A program made the position numbers and the translations under genes. Below the pieces are notes generated by a model, which was not told where the DNA came from, did not search any database, and saw only the letters and a list, made by a program, of their open reading frames with translations. Of a DNA stretch of 64,000 nucleotides, positions 35,590 through 47,508 are shown in pieces. Location of the stretch: the NCBI GenBank assembly GCA_004009845.1, contig RMBW01000056.1, forward strand, positions 124,001-188,000, read 5' to 3'. Numbering within the stretch: position 1 is the first letter of the stretch; each line of letters starts with the position of its first letter. The stretch comes from Davidsoniella eucalypti (lineage: Eukaryota > Ascomycota > Sordariomycetes > Microascales > Ceratocystidaceae).

Positions 35590-36987
35590 CTAAATGCACT
35601 GGGAGTAATAATCATTCTGCTTAGTGCATGTGAGTCCCGTAGCACAAGTAGTGGCACCAGTCCAGTTGCTACCACCGCACTGTTGGAAGGCAGCAGCAGC
35701 AGAAGTATCAACGTTTAAGCTGGTAGGCTGAGCGGTGTTAGCAGTGCTAGGTGTGGTCTCTTCATCGCAGTACTCATCAGCGGGGTTAGCGGGGGCAGCG
35801 GCAGGAGTAGGCTCGTCATCTTCACAGTAGTCATCAGTGGTAGTAGTAGCGGGAGTGGGTGCAGCCGCACGAACGCCAGCAGACTTAACGAGGGTGGTAA
35901 ATGTTGTAGAAGAGCTAGTCTCGGGAACGGCAAAGGAAGCGGCATTAGAAAGCGCCGCGGAAACAGAGAAGTAAGCAGGCTTGGGCTCAAAGTTCTCGTC
36001 GAAGAGCAGAGCAGCGCCCTGGCCGGGGAAAGTGGTGGGAATCCACGAAAACTTGTCCGTCCAATCCCAGATGGTAACACCGACACAGGCTTTAACATCC
36101 ATGCAAGCACTGACAACGACGGCGTAGTCATCGCCCTGCTGGGCTAGGCCAGAGTCAGAGGCGGGGAGACTAGAGAAGCGGATATCAAGCTCGGTATAGG
36201 CAACCTCGGTAACACCAGCAGTCAGATAGCTCTGCATAGTAGAGACATAGCTAGCCTTGTCGGAAACACTACCGACTACCAGATGGGCCTGCATGCCAAC
36301 ACCATCGATGGGCTGGCCTTGAGACTTGACCAACTTGACAATGTTCGCAGCGCCAGTAGCCTTGACACCGGGAGTTTCAATGCTGTAATCGTTGTAGTAC
36401 AGCTTGGCGGCGGGATCAGCGGCAGAGGCGATCTTGAAGGCAGTTGGGATGTACGACTCGCCAATGTTCTCGAGGAAGACATTGCTGCGGAGAGTTCCAT
36501 CTTCATTGAGAGCCTCATTGACAACATCCCAGGCATAGCACTTGCCCTTGAAGTGCTCGACCTCGTTGGTGATGTGAGTTTCCATGACCTTGGATAGGGT
36601 CTCGTTGGTCCAAGTACCGCCAGTAACCCACGAAGGCAGCTGAGAGTACCATACGAGCGTGTGGCAACGCACGAGCATGTTCTGGCTCTCGGCCACCTCG
36701 ACAATGGCATCACCGTTGTCGAAGGTAAAGACGCCGGGAGACTTCTCGGTGCTGTCCCACTTCTGGCTGTTGCCAGGTGTCAGAGCACCCCACATAGAGG
36801 GATTCTTGAGCTGCGCTAGGTAGGTAGCGTTTGTCAGTTCGGAGTTGTCGGTAGCAGTACCAAAGTACAGCTTGCCAGCGGCCTTAGCCATGTCGTTCAG
36901 ACCAGCCAAGGTGCCGTCAACAGCCATGGCCGAAGAAGCCATAGCCAGTAGGGCCACAGAAGTGGAGGGAGAAGATGAGTAACGCAT
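35590..36987 (-). CDS. GH10 endo-1,4-beta-xylanase with C-terminal CBM1
   Basis: Intronless, 465 residues. The ATG at 36987 begins a clear signal peptide (MRYSSSPSTSVALLAMASSAMA). The frame upstream has no ATG. The GH10 catalytic barrel covers about residues 25-350, with the acid/base Glu158 in WDVVNEAL, the nucleophile Glu266 in TELDIR, and the HTLVW and TIWDWTD blocks. A linker of about 80 residues contains two acidic Cys motifs (DDYCEDDE and DEYCDEE). A family 1 cellulose-binding module ends the protein (QQCGGSNWTG to NDYYSQC, about 434-465) with the normal Cys and aromatic pattern. The enzyme should hydrolyse internal xylan bonds outside the cell while anchored to cellulose. It lies 1.9 kb upstream of the pectinesterase on the same strand. 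No GGCTAA-type XlnR site was seen in the 500 bp upstream. Confidence 0.96.
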   Translation of the reverse strand: MRYSSSPSTSVALLAMASSAMAVDGTLAGLNDMAKAAGKLYFGTATDNSELTNATYLAQLKNPSMWGALTPGNSQKWDSTEKSPGVFTFDNGDAIVEVAESQNMLVRCHTLVWYSQLPSWVTGGTWTNETLSKVMETHITNEVEHFKGKCYAWDVVNEALNEDGTLRSNVFLENIGESYIPTAFKIASAADPAAKLYYNDYSIETPGVKATGAANIVKLVKSQGQPIDGVGMQAHLVVGSVSDKASYVSTMQSYLTAGVTEVAYTELDIRFSSLPASDSGLAQQGDDYAVVVSACMDVKACVGVTIWDWTDKFSWIPTTFPGQGAALLFDENFEPKPAYFSVSAALSNAASFAVPETSSSTTFTTLVKSAGVRAAAPTPATTTTDDYCEDDEPTPAAAPANPADEYCDEETTPSTANTAQPTSLNVDTSAAAAFQQCGGSNWTGATTCATGLTCTKQNDYYSQCI

Positions 36988-37246
36988 GTTAAAGAATATA
37001 AAATGTAAAATGCTCAAAAAAAGAAAGTTTGTGAAAAGGCGTAGTAATGAAGAAAGGAGCCGTAGTCAAAGAATGATATATCGTCGGGCGAGAAGAAAAG
37101 AACGTAAATGAGCCAGTCAATTCGACAAGAATGAAAGAATGTAAGAGAAAGCTAGAACAGAATGTAGATGAGGATCAGATGGTGCCAGTCCATTGCCTTC
37201 CTAAAACTTCAAGAGTGTTGGGTCTAGACAGTGGGCAGACCTTGAG

Positions 37247-37253
37247 CTTTATA
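37247..37253 (-). promoter_or_regulatory. Candidate TATA box of the xylanase gene
   Basis: TATAAAG on the minus strand, 260 bp upstream of the start codon. This is compatible with a leader of about 200-230 nt. Positional inference only. Confidence 0.35.
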
Positions 37254-39076
37254 CTCGAATGACCATACGAATACCGAGCTAAATCGTCTGAACGCGCGCA
37301 TCTTTATTAGGCTACCGGTTCGGGTCAGCCCCCGATGGAACTTTCTTCTCAAACAACAAGTGTTGTAGATACAGGATAGCTTCCAGATCCACTTTGTTCC
37401 CCTTCTCCTTCTTAATCTTCTAACTCCTTGTCGGCAATCAGCCCCCAAGCCAAGAAATCGGTGTTCACAACGCGGTTTATAAGAGCAACCCGAAGAGAAT
37501 AAGAAAGTATAGTAAGCTAAGTTGTGCTTCGGATGCTCCTACAGGTGCTATTTTGGCCTATTCAACCACATCCTTACGGTTTCTTAGACGTTCGATTTCA
37601 CCTAAACATAGTAGCATCAGAGACGACCCTAGATATTGTGAAACATGGTTTTAGCAGCACTTGCTATGCAACGGCCAGCTCAGCCGGAGATCCTGATTTG
37701 AGAGGTTGCCTAGAGTACATATATAGCGGAGATTTGTTCTGCAATGGAGCTTCCCTGGTTGTTCTCTGACAAAGCGCTGTTTCTTCCATTGCACGAGCTC
37801 AAACAGTTCGAGGATCTGAGCGGCGGAGTTTAAAGAAAGAGATAATAAGGAATAGAGTCAAAACAGAACCAAGAACGGCTTATTAATTCCTACAGATTTC
37901 TATCCGATAATCATAACTAACTCTTTCATATCAGTCGCATCCTTAACATATAGTAACATTCGCATGATGGTATGTCTATAAGAGATTCAGTGATTCCATG
38001 GTTCCGACGACTCTAAATTTGTATCATTAGTTTTGCTTCCAAATAAGAATCGTTTCGGATCAGCTTCCAGAAAATAAAGTTTGTACGCAATATAGTTCCC
38101 ATCCGTCTACCCTTAGAAAGCCAATATCGTCCAACTTTAATGGCTCGATCATCTACATCTACAACCAGACATAGACCCAGTACGGAACAGGCCGCACGTT
38201 CAGTTTTCGCCATGTTTAAGTATAGACGAAGAGAGAGAGCGGATTTATCCTAGACAAGGGATCGTTACAGCTGGTGTTGATTAGTGCTGTGTATCAGGTA
38301 TAAATTTTCAATGTGACTATAACTTCAGACCAAGATCATGTGGTTGACGACCGATTGGAGCATTAAACGCGTCAGGGGAAGACCAATTTTTATAAAGTCA
38401 AGATCGGCTACCAAGGAAGACTCTTGCACAAAAGAAAGACGCTTGTTATGGCCGCCGTTCTGGCTTACGAGCTGTTGAAGGTTGGTTGGCCTTTTGGATA
38501 TTGTACCGAAGAGTAGATACGTCAATGTACCATAGACGCAATAGTTACAGTTGGAGCCTCAGGGTGTTCAAAATGATATGCCACTGCATCCCTAATGGCC
38601 GCGGCGCGTAAAACACGTGTTGTTTCTTCCATTTTCTAAGAATTGATGATGATATCGCGAAAAATAAGGATGGAGGTTAGGAAGTTGTTGATGAAAAGTA
38701 AAACTTGCTGCCACCTTATTCTTGATACGGAGCACCATCAATTAAAATATTGTGGGACGCAGCACGAGCATTTGTAGATTCGTAAGGAGCATGCTTCTTT
38801 CTTTGATACTGCATCGCCAAGGTCAGATAACATACTTAGTTAACCCTAGTTAGCTGCTTGTTCTTCATATATAAAACCCTACCGAATTCAATCCAACTAA
38901 AGCAAAAAAAACGCATCATGTAGCTAGATAACAGGAGTCATTATAGACATCTTACACTTTACTTTGGCAATCGCCTATTAATTGTGAATATCTTGAAGAC
39001 ACTCCTCAAACTACAGTGGAACATTAATTTTCCATTTCCAGAAAATCGAATCATCCAAGTTTATGCTGAATGGGGA

Positions 39077-39159
39077 TAACCCTAAGTGTGTTTTTATTTT
39101 ATTTTTTTATTCATTAATCTTATGGAGCTATAGAGTTATGAAGATGTAACCCTAAGTGT
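39077..39159 (-). mobile_element. Tiny retroposon-like insertion, copy 2, with 13-bp target-site duplication
   Basis: A 57-bp insert (39090-39146) lies between perfect repeats TAACCCTAAGTGT at 39077-39089 and 39147-39159. The insert reads GTTTTTATTTTATTTTTTTA, then TTCATTAATCTTATGGAGCT and ATAGAGTTATGAAGATG. It is poly(A)-ended on the minus strand and differs by a single base from copy 1 over the 37-base shared core. Confidence 0.85.
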
Positions 39160-42100
39160 ATTAGTCGAAGGAATCAAGGTAATATCGAATAAAAGTAAAA
39201 TATGAGGTAACGAAAATATAATCTTTTATTTTGTGCAAGATATCATTCACTGACCTTAAAAATATTTGTTTAAAGGATTAGAGACTCTGGGTAAGCAGAC
39301 ACGAAAAACGGCCCATTGAGAACGGTGCTGAAAGATAAATATGATTCTATATGCACCGTATCTTTTGATTTCCGCCAATAGTCTATGGATTGGGCGGATG
39401 TATACGTATGTACCTATCTGTATATGAATAACTCACTCTTCCCGTCTTCTCTTCTTGAAACCCCGTCTCTGGCGGTTGTCCGCATTGATTTCATGTAAGA
39501 TTCAGCTGCCAAGTTACAACCGGAATAAGCAATAGTCACTGTGAAAGGGAAAAAGAGTTGAAAATATTGGCAGTAGACAACTTGAGACAGACGTTAGATT
39601 GTCCTCGGTCTCTATAGATAGACAGATAGACCTGTTAAGACAAGTCGGTTAAAGTGACATAAGTCGCGACAGGATCTTCAATATCAAAGAAAGGCATGTT
39701 CTCCCTACGATAAACTTCCTATTTCGGGGTGTGAGTTACCTAGATGTGATTGGATGTTCTGTGCGCCACCAAGATAAAGACATACAGTACATTATGATTC
39801 TACAACTAGTCATGATGACCCGCAGAGACATGGGACATGGCGCTATCTTTATCTCCGGGCAAAAGGACTCCACGAGCCGCCTTGTCTGGCCTGGTTAAGA
39901 ATCCCCAAAACTGCAATTTCAACTGTATGGGTCAGCACGTTGTATCGTGTAGCGGCACAGAAACAGTTAGTTGTACATAGTTAGTTATCGCGAACGAGTT
40001 TGGGCCAAGGTGTGTGACGGTTCAACAAGCCTCGTGCAGCTAAAGGAATAAGCCACCGAATTGGAGTAGAAGTACTTATGGTGGAAACAAGTGGCTATAT
40101 ATGCAGTTGGCTACATAAAGTAAGCACGAAGTAATATAAAGCTACATATTGCAGCTGCAGGAAGTAAATAGTCTGCTTCCTGAATGGCCTCGAGAGACCC
40201 GTAATTCTAGACCTGCGATACATATTACATGAATATCCTTATACAGCTAACGGATAACAAGAAACCGCTGCCTGTGAGCAATGTGACAGAAGTCTTGGCT
40301 TCTAGTTTTCCGTTTTATCTTGAGATGTTGAGGATCAAGAGGCTGTTCCACTACGAAGCTGAAGCGAAGCTGGATCAGGGAGTGATAGTCAGTAGACAGT
40401 GCATGGTAACCCTTGTTAAGCTCACTTGAAGGATGGGTAAGAAGGAATACAATAGACAAGCTTCAGAGCCTGCGTTGACTAGCAATTCAAGGGCCTTACT
40501 AGGAACTGATGAACTGGTTGGAGCCACTATCCTGGGTTTTTAGTTGTATTCAAGCTGTTATCCATTACTTAGTATATCTGTTTATATTACATACAGATAC
40601 TTATATATATAGCTGTATGTAGTTGTAGAGTAGATATGATACATAATTCCGGATGCATTATACATAGTTCAACCATATAGTTAATAAAAACCACCGTATT
40701 TGATAGACAGATATAAACTTCTTTCCTACACAGATAAGAGACGCATCCTGGAGTTGGACGTCAAGATATGACAACTAGACGAGAAGGCACGTCGTGCCGT
40801 CAAAAGCGGCTACTACCCTTGTTTCGTAGACCTCAATGAGATGACCTTGTCGCAAAGCGAAAAACCAAGACTCGACCGGTGGCAAACACGGCAACTGCTT
40901 CCCGAATGAACTTTACCGTCTAATGCCATATATCCGCAAATCAGGCGATTTAACGTCAGCTTATTAGTTTTTTTCCTATGTAGCATTTGTGCACAAAAGA
41001 TAAGAATTGAGATATGAGGATGTTTGTAGCACTCGATTCAATCATGAGAGATAAAATATACTATAAGCCTATCCGCTTCAAATTATGATGATGAATAGAT
41101 GATTTTCTGTCCATGCTAGCTCGTTCATAGATAGCCATGAATAAAAGATGTGCTGTAAAGTAGTTGCACCAAATCACAAACATCCTGGTTGGCTGGTGAC
41201 GAGCTGGGCTTGACCAAGTGAAGCGATCAGGTAGGAGATCGACAGAGCTTTTCTCCTTCAAAAGGGATCGCTTGAGGAGTTGGGAAGTAAGTAGGTGAAG
41301 GAGGTGGTGCATAGGAATAAGCAGGAATAAGCTATGAAAAGTGGTAAAAGGTGATTGAATTGAGACCGATGAAGGAAAGCTGGACAGTGATTGGCCTCGG
41401 ATATTTCTTGAAGGAATACGGAAGTAGTGACTGGACGTGGAAACTGAAGGCTGGCTGATTGACTAAAAGAATGATATGTGATGTCTAACGCATTCCAAGG
41501 CCAAATACAAGAATCTCAGCGAAACAACAACTCCCGAACGTAGAAGGACATCTTTTTTTAAGGTACCTACCTATCTACCTACAGAACTAGAAGTAATAAG
41601 ACAATCTTGGACAAATGTCTAAAAAATTAGATTATCTTGTACGAAAGGTAGATGAGAACTGTTATTCAAGTAAAAGGCTCACGGGAGGATTCTCTGCATG
41701 CAACTAAAGAGACAAAGCCCTACCAGAACAGGAAACATTGTCTCCAATGGATCAATGAATTTCAGCACTTTGTCAAGTAGAAATTAAAAGAAACAGAAGG
41801 GAAAGGGGAAATGGATAAAAGGACAAGAGAAGACAGGAAAACATAGTACATAGTAGAAGGAAGAGCAGGTATCAATCAGGAAAGAAACAACGAGTGACGC
41901 AGATATTCCCTGATTGGGATTTGGAGGCGTTCATAGACTCTTTTTTGATTTGCTCACTCTGCAGATTTGATGTGGATTTTCTGGGAAAGTACAGGGAAAC
42001 AACTGCAGCTTTGAGGCTATGATCCTTCCTGATAAAACAGAATTGATATTTTCGGTGTTATTGAACAGTTACAAAGTACTGGCGGGAAAGTAGGGCAAGA

Positions 42101-42659
42101 CAGCCGTGATATAAGCCAAAAAAAAATTATAAATTTTTTTTTTCATTCAAGGACACAGTCAAAAAATATATGTGGCGTTTATATAATCAGCAGTATAACT
42201 CAAATAAATTTAACATAAATATTAAACGCTTTGAGGCAGGATGACTCCATGTCTAGAAATCAGTCCTCCTTGCAAGTGGTTGCAAATAAGAAGCAGCTAA
42301 ATCCCCAGGCATATCAACTCTACTACTATATAAACTTTGTATAAGTAGAAACATCGTTTATCCAACTTTGTGCTTTTAATTCTTTTATTTCATCTTTCAG
42401 TGTGCGTTAGCTTATTCCTTCTATTTAGTATCCATCTTTGGTTCACATCAAGATATTTGTTCTGTCATTTTGATACTCCAGGAATATATACGTCATATGG
42501 TCATACAGAATCGGTCTACATCTTGCGTTGAAGTTCAAGAGGTTATAGATAACGATTCTCGAGTTTTCTCTGGCGCGGTACTTACCTTGTCTAATATTCT
42601 GTGGAAACGCCTTGCTCCCAGTTTCCGTTACTGTTTAGACATCATCTCGACCTTTCATC

Positions 42660-44852
42660 ATGAGCTCCGATACGCAAAACCTTCTATCGCCCAATGCTAG
42701 CCTAGTAGTTCCCCAAGAGCAGCATCATCAGCACCACCATATTACTATACCTTCTCTAGAAGCCCCTCTTGGAAAAAATCCAGGCCCTAGCGATGCCTCA
42801 CACCCAAACTCCCCAGGCACTGGACCTGCCGACGTACGGGCTACTCCCGTCTCGCTACAAGCTACGCCAGCCCAAGAAAGTCACCAGGCGCCAACAGAGC
42901 GATACCAACAGCAGCCCAAGCCGACGCCTGATGTTAACATACAGTTTCCAGAAATGGGACCCCACCCAGTCCCGCAGAGAGTACACAGCCCACGAAAACT
43001 TGTGCTATGCTTTGATGGCACTGGCAACAAGTTTCACGGCGACGACAGCGACAGTAACATTCTGATGCTGTTCCGTATGCTTGACCGTACAGCTCACGAT
43101 CAGTTCCATTACTACCAGCGTAAGTACCAAGCTGATTACTATTAGACGAAAATCAATGTGGACTAACAGCTTTGAATAGCCGGTATTGGCACCTATGTAC
43201 AGACCGACGACCTCAGCCACACGGGAATCAGAGAGAGATTCAAGGCATGGGTCCAGAAAGCCAAGGACTCCGCTATCGGCTCATCGTTTGATCAGCATGT
43301 TGTCGGCGGATACCGCTTCCTGATGCGGTACTATAACCATGGCGACGAGATCTATATCTTCGGCTTCTCGCGCGGCGCTTATATTGCGCGGTTCTTAGCT
43401 GAGATGTTGGACATGGTCGGTCTGCTATCGCACGGCAATGAAGAGATGATTTACTTTGCCTGGAAGACCTTCTCACAGTGGCAATGCCGTAGCGCAGATA
43501 AGAACGACGAGGACGATGCAAAAAAGCACAAGATGTACACCTTCATGAAGGGGTTCCGTGAGACGTTCTCACGCCCTGTGCGACGCATTCGTTTCCTCGG
43601 CCTATTCGATACTGTCAACAGTGTCCCGCGCTTCGAGACAGCATGGATGCAACGTAGCAAGTTTCCCTACACAGCTCGTAGCAAGGCCAAGGTTATCCGA
43701 CATGCTGTCAGCATCGACGAGCGTCGTGCTAAGTTCCGCCAGGACTTGATCTACCAGGGCGACGAAGAAGATGACGACGATGACGAAAGCGGTGAGCATA
43801 TCGATGTCAAGAAGGCGTACCGCCCCCCACACAAGAAGAGCCAGGTCAAACATAGTAAGGCGACTAAGCCCACGCCTGGAAAGACATCTGATGGCCCGGC
43901 CTTGGAAAAGAAGCCTGGATCTCGTGGCCGTAGCAGAGGCAGTCGCCCACGCTCGTCGAGCCACAACCCACAGTTTGAGCGATACCGTTGCCCATCACGG
44001 TCCCGATCCCGTGCCGCTAGTGTAGCATCGTATACTTCTAATGTATCCATGGCATCTCAAGCTGGAGTGGGAGCCAGAGTTGGTGCTGATGACTACGATT
44101 CGGAAGATGATGCCACACAGGATATCGACGAAGTATGGTTTTCCGGTGGCCACGGTGATGTTGGAGGCGGTTGGGACGTCGATACAGAGGGATGTAAGAA
44201 TTCTAGCCACATTCCACTAACATGGATGGTGCGTGAGGCAAGTCGGGCCGGCTTACGATTTGACGTGGATAAGGTTATCGCCCACAGATGTGCCGGAGCA
44301 CTCCGGGATATCGACCCCGAGAGGGCTGAAGCTGAAGCCATTCCAGACATCCAAGTGCAAGCTGCACCTAGTAGTAGCGTCTCTTCATCTACAGAGAAGA
44401 GCGGTGCTACAGAGCGCAACCTAGACCCGCGTTCCAAGTTCCACAGTCTGCTAGTCCGTGCCGAGAATAACAAAATCCACGATTCCCTCGTTTTTGGCGG
44501 CGGCTTGACCTTTGGAGCCACGTTGAGCTGGCGTATCATGGAGCTATTACCATTCCGTCGTATGGACTTGAAGGAGGATGGTACATGGGAGCCGATCCGG
44601 TGGCCACTACCCCGAGGTGAGACTCGGGATATGCCACAGAATGCTAGGATCCATGGAAGTGTTATTCGTCGTATGCGTAACAACCCCAACTATCGGCCTG
44701 GAAATCTTATCGTGGGCGGCGGTGGCCGTGGCGTAAGAGTTGCGCCTAACAGCTATGGCATGGGTGAATGGGTGTGTGTTCAGGGAGCCGGAGACCCAGT
44801 TGCAGAGATTTATGTCCGAAAGGCCTCCCAGCCGGTGCAAGGACAGAATTAG
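42660..44852 (+). CDS. DUF2235 alpha/beta hydrolase (Tle1-like fold)
   Basis: Two exons, 42660-43119 and 43180-44852, give 710 residues. The 60-bp intron (GTAAGT, GACTAAC, ATAG) splits the Pro codon of YYQPGIGTY. A His/Gln/Pro-rich N-terminus of about 110 residues precedes the hydrolase domain. That domain shows LVLCFDGTGN (Asp119), the nucleophile elbow GFSRGA (Ser217), FLGLFDTVNSV, and WFSGGHGDVGGGW with His477 and Asp479. These are the marks of DUF2235, a domain shared with bacterial type VI phospholipase effectors of the Tle1 type and with many uncharacterised fungal proteins. An insert of about 120 residues (about 347-466) interrupts the domain. It is acidic at both ends and Arg/Ser-rich in the middle. 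No signal peptide. The activity is probably a lipase or esterase, but the substrate is unknown. Confidence 0.92.
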
Positions 44853-47508
44853 TATGAAAGGCTTACGTGATCTGAAGTGAATTGAAAATGTTTATTAGTT
44901 AGGTAGAAGCTTGATTCGAGTGCTTAGTTCAAAAACGATGCCCCCTATAGCGCTAAACATTGCATGACTATAATTTCTGTACATGTGACTATGTTATGTC
45001 ATTCTGTCATGTAGTACCAGTGTAGTCCTTCTGAATAATTATTCATGAATATAAACATAACTAGCTTTAACATATGTAATCACATCAAGACGTGAAAAAT
45101 AGAGCCCCCATATACATTGAGTCCAGGAACTATAGCATTAGGGTATACGCATTAAACTAGTCTATACCGCCTGTCATATTTGGCACACCGCTTCCAAGAA
45201 AAGAACTATGCCTCTACTTTTCTGATATTTTGAAGAATATTTTGAAGTTAAATAGACTGACCAACTGAAAAGCCAACTTGAAATCTTTCAAGAATCAACT
45301 TGCAATCTATCAATTATAGCACTGGGGATATGAGAGATTTGGCTGACAGTATGGAGCAGCTCCTAGAAAATAGATATTTGTCTTATAGGCAGCAAGTAGC
45401 AGACAAAGAGTGAAACTAAGAAGTACTCATTACTCTTCGGCATGGTTAAGGTCCCGTGATTGTGAGGTACAATTGTGTTGACCTTCTTACAACACAACAT
45501 AAACAAGTTTTTCTCTCAAGATACTCAATCACAACGGATATCGAAAGGGTTAGCTGAACCACAGCCTTATTCCGGTCGCTTTCGTTTGTAATTTGGCTTG
45601 CCATGTTCACATGAAATGCAGGGAAAATAAACTGTTGCAAAAGAGGACACTGACACGTTTTATGGAAGATGCTGCTTTGGCTGATTCTCTTTTGAGAATT
45701 GTTGAGCTAGATATTGTTGGAGGCCGTAAACCTAAAGGTGCTCTTAATAAGGGTAGAGTTCGTGTGCCTCACCTACTAAATTAGCTATACCTTGATTAGT
45801 TAACTGTTTGCTTCTTTGTCTATCTATATTTATATCTGTAATTTCAATTTGTATCTTTTAGCTTAGTTAATGATGCCTTACTTTTTGCTTTTCTTAATGA
45901 ATTTCCCAATTTATGAAATATTCTTCTTTTGGATCAAGTTCTTTTTGGGGCATCATGCAACATTGAGGGGCAGTTTTTTAAGAAAAAAAAAGCCGGCAGA
46001 AAATAGTAAGGGTATGAAACCCTAACTGTATTTTCCCAATTGGGAGAAGCGAGTTTTCTCTTATAGTGCGTATACCCCAATACTATAGTTCTTGGACATA
46101 GGCTCTATACATAGTTTAACTCTTGTGTTAGAAAGGAAGATCCAAGTAAGATCCTTATACTAGCCGAGAGCCATGTATGAATAAGCATGTAAGCTGCTAG
46201 TTACATATATGGCGTTAACTTATCGAGACCTTGTCAAATGATATGGCATGGTGGTCCCAGATGGCTGGGTACTCCCTAGCAATAAACTAGAGGCAGCTTT
46301 CATGCACGATATCAGCATAGAGTTTCCAAAAACAGTATTAGCGGTTTATAGTAAAGAGCAAAAGCATAGGGCGTCAAATTGTATTCATCTGTATAAGTGT
46401 AGGGAATGAGAGAGAAAGGCATGTAGGATGTTGATGTAATTGCTAACCGCAATATCTAGTACAAAAGAGTGAAATCCATTATCCCAATCCTACCGGAAGT
46501 TTTAAGCAACAACATACAGGAAGCGGAAAGAAAGCAGAACAAGAAAACCAAAGCAGGAAGCATATAAAATCAACGAACAAAACAAGCAGATGGTAGTAGT
46601 TGCGGTGAGGGTGCAATCTTTGAAAGCAAGCTAGTAGTGTCTGCAGTGACAGGAACAGATAATGAGAGAGATTGATAAAAACGATAAAACAAAACGAGCG
46701 ATCTGTATAAGTTATAAACTGTGAAACGAGAAAAAAAATAGCGAATAAAAGCAGATAAAGATGATGAAAAAGAGCAAAACAAGCAAGAACGTCCGGATAA
46801 TGATAACGAAAGCAGTAGCTATAAAACGAGGCATGATAACGATGAACAAGCAAGAAAACAATCAAAAACAATCAAGGCAAAATAAATCAGATAACCCACC
46901 GGCTGTGTTCAAGTACAGGTTATGCCGCCTTCTCTGAGAAGAGCCTGGGTCCGTTCTCCAAAAATGGTATCAATCTCCAAATCTGAAAGGTCATGTCATA
47001 AAAATGGGGGGTAACGTGAAAAAGGGCAGAGAAAAAAGAGAAGCTCCAGAGTATAGCAACCGGCGATCTGGAGGTCGTGAGTGAAACGTTAAGGGGAGGA
47101 AGAAGAGGAATGTGCTTTTGAGGATAAGAAAAGCCCACGAAGAGGGCTTTGATATGGAGCAAAGAATTAGGAAGGATGAGGTAGAGCTGGCTGTGGAACT
47201 CATGCATAGAACAGTGAGCAGCACACCAGTGCCAAGATGAAGTCTGTGACTTGATCTTCAGAGCTTGAGAGTATGTAGGAACTCAAAGCGATGTCCACGG
47301 GAAAGAAAGAACCCGGGCCAAGCTAACAAAGTACCATAGTTGAGGCGTCCAATGAGCTAAAAACGGGTTTAAGGGGGACAGCTTTCCGAGTGGAAGACAC
47401 GGAAACTGCAGACAACGGAGCGTGTATTACCAAGGAAACAAACGAGGCAGAACGATACGATACCGGCACGGAGACAAGACAGTCAGGACAAGTCAGATAT
47501 CAGGCAGT
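44853..47508. other. Intergenic, no supported gene apart from a coding-like scrap
   Basis: AT-rich, with one coding-like scrap at 45593-45784 described separately and a short palindrome CCCAATTGGG near 46036. The minus-strand frames at 46479-46871 and 46920-47224 are Phe/Ser/Leu-rich translations of purine-rich DNA and are not supported. Confidence 0.5.
45593..45784 (+). pseudogene. Unidentified coding-like scrap
   Basis: A 63-codon frame ending ADSLLRIVELDIVGGRKPKG and NKGRVRVPHLLN has a charged, protein-like composition quite unlike the surrounding AT-rich sequence. It may be the last exon of a lost gene or of a transposon. I do not recognise the family and see no partner exon upstream. 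Confidence 0.25.

Larger units (their letters stand above)
36988..42659. other. 5.7-kb intergenic region
   Basis: Contains the xylanase promoter, AT-rich sequence, one tiny retroposon (39077-39159) and the CT-rich leader of the DUF2235 gene. Frames of up to about 83 codons (for example 37524-37769, 40229-40429, 41061-41312) show no domain or codon signal and are treated as chance. Confidence 0.5.

Noticed and set aside
42125..42160. T-run followed by TTCATTCAAGG, resembling the tiny retroposon end
   Set aside because: Only the first six bases after the T-run match and no flanking duplication was found.
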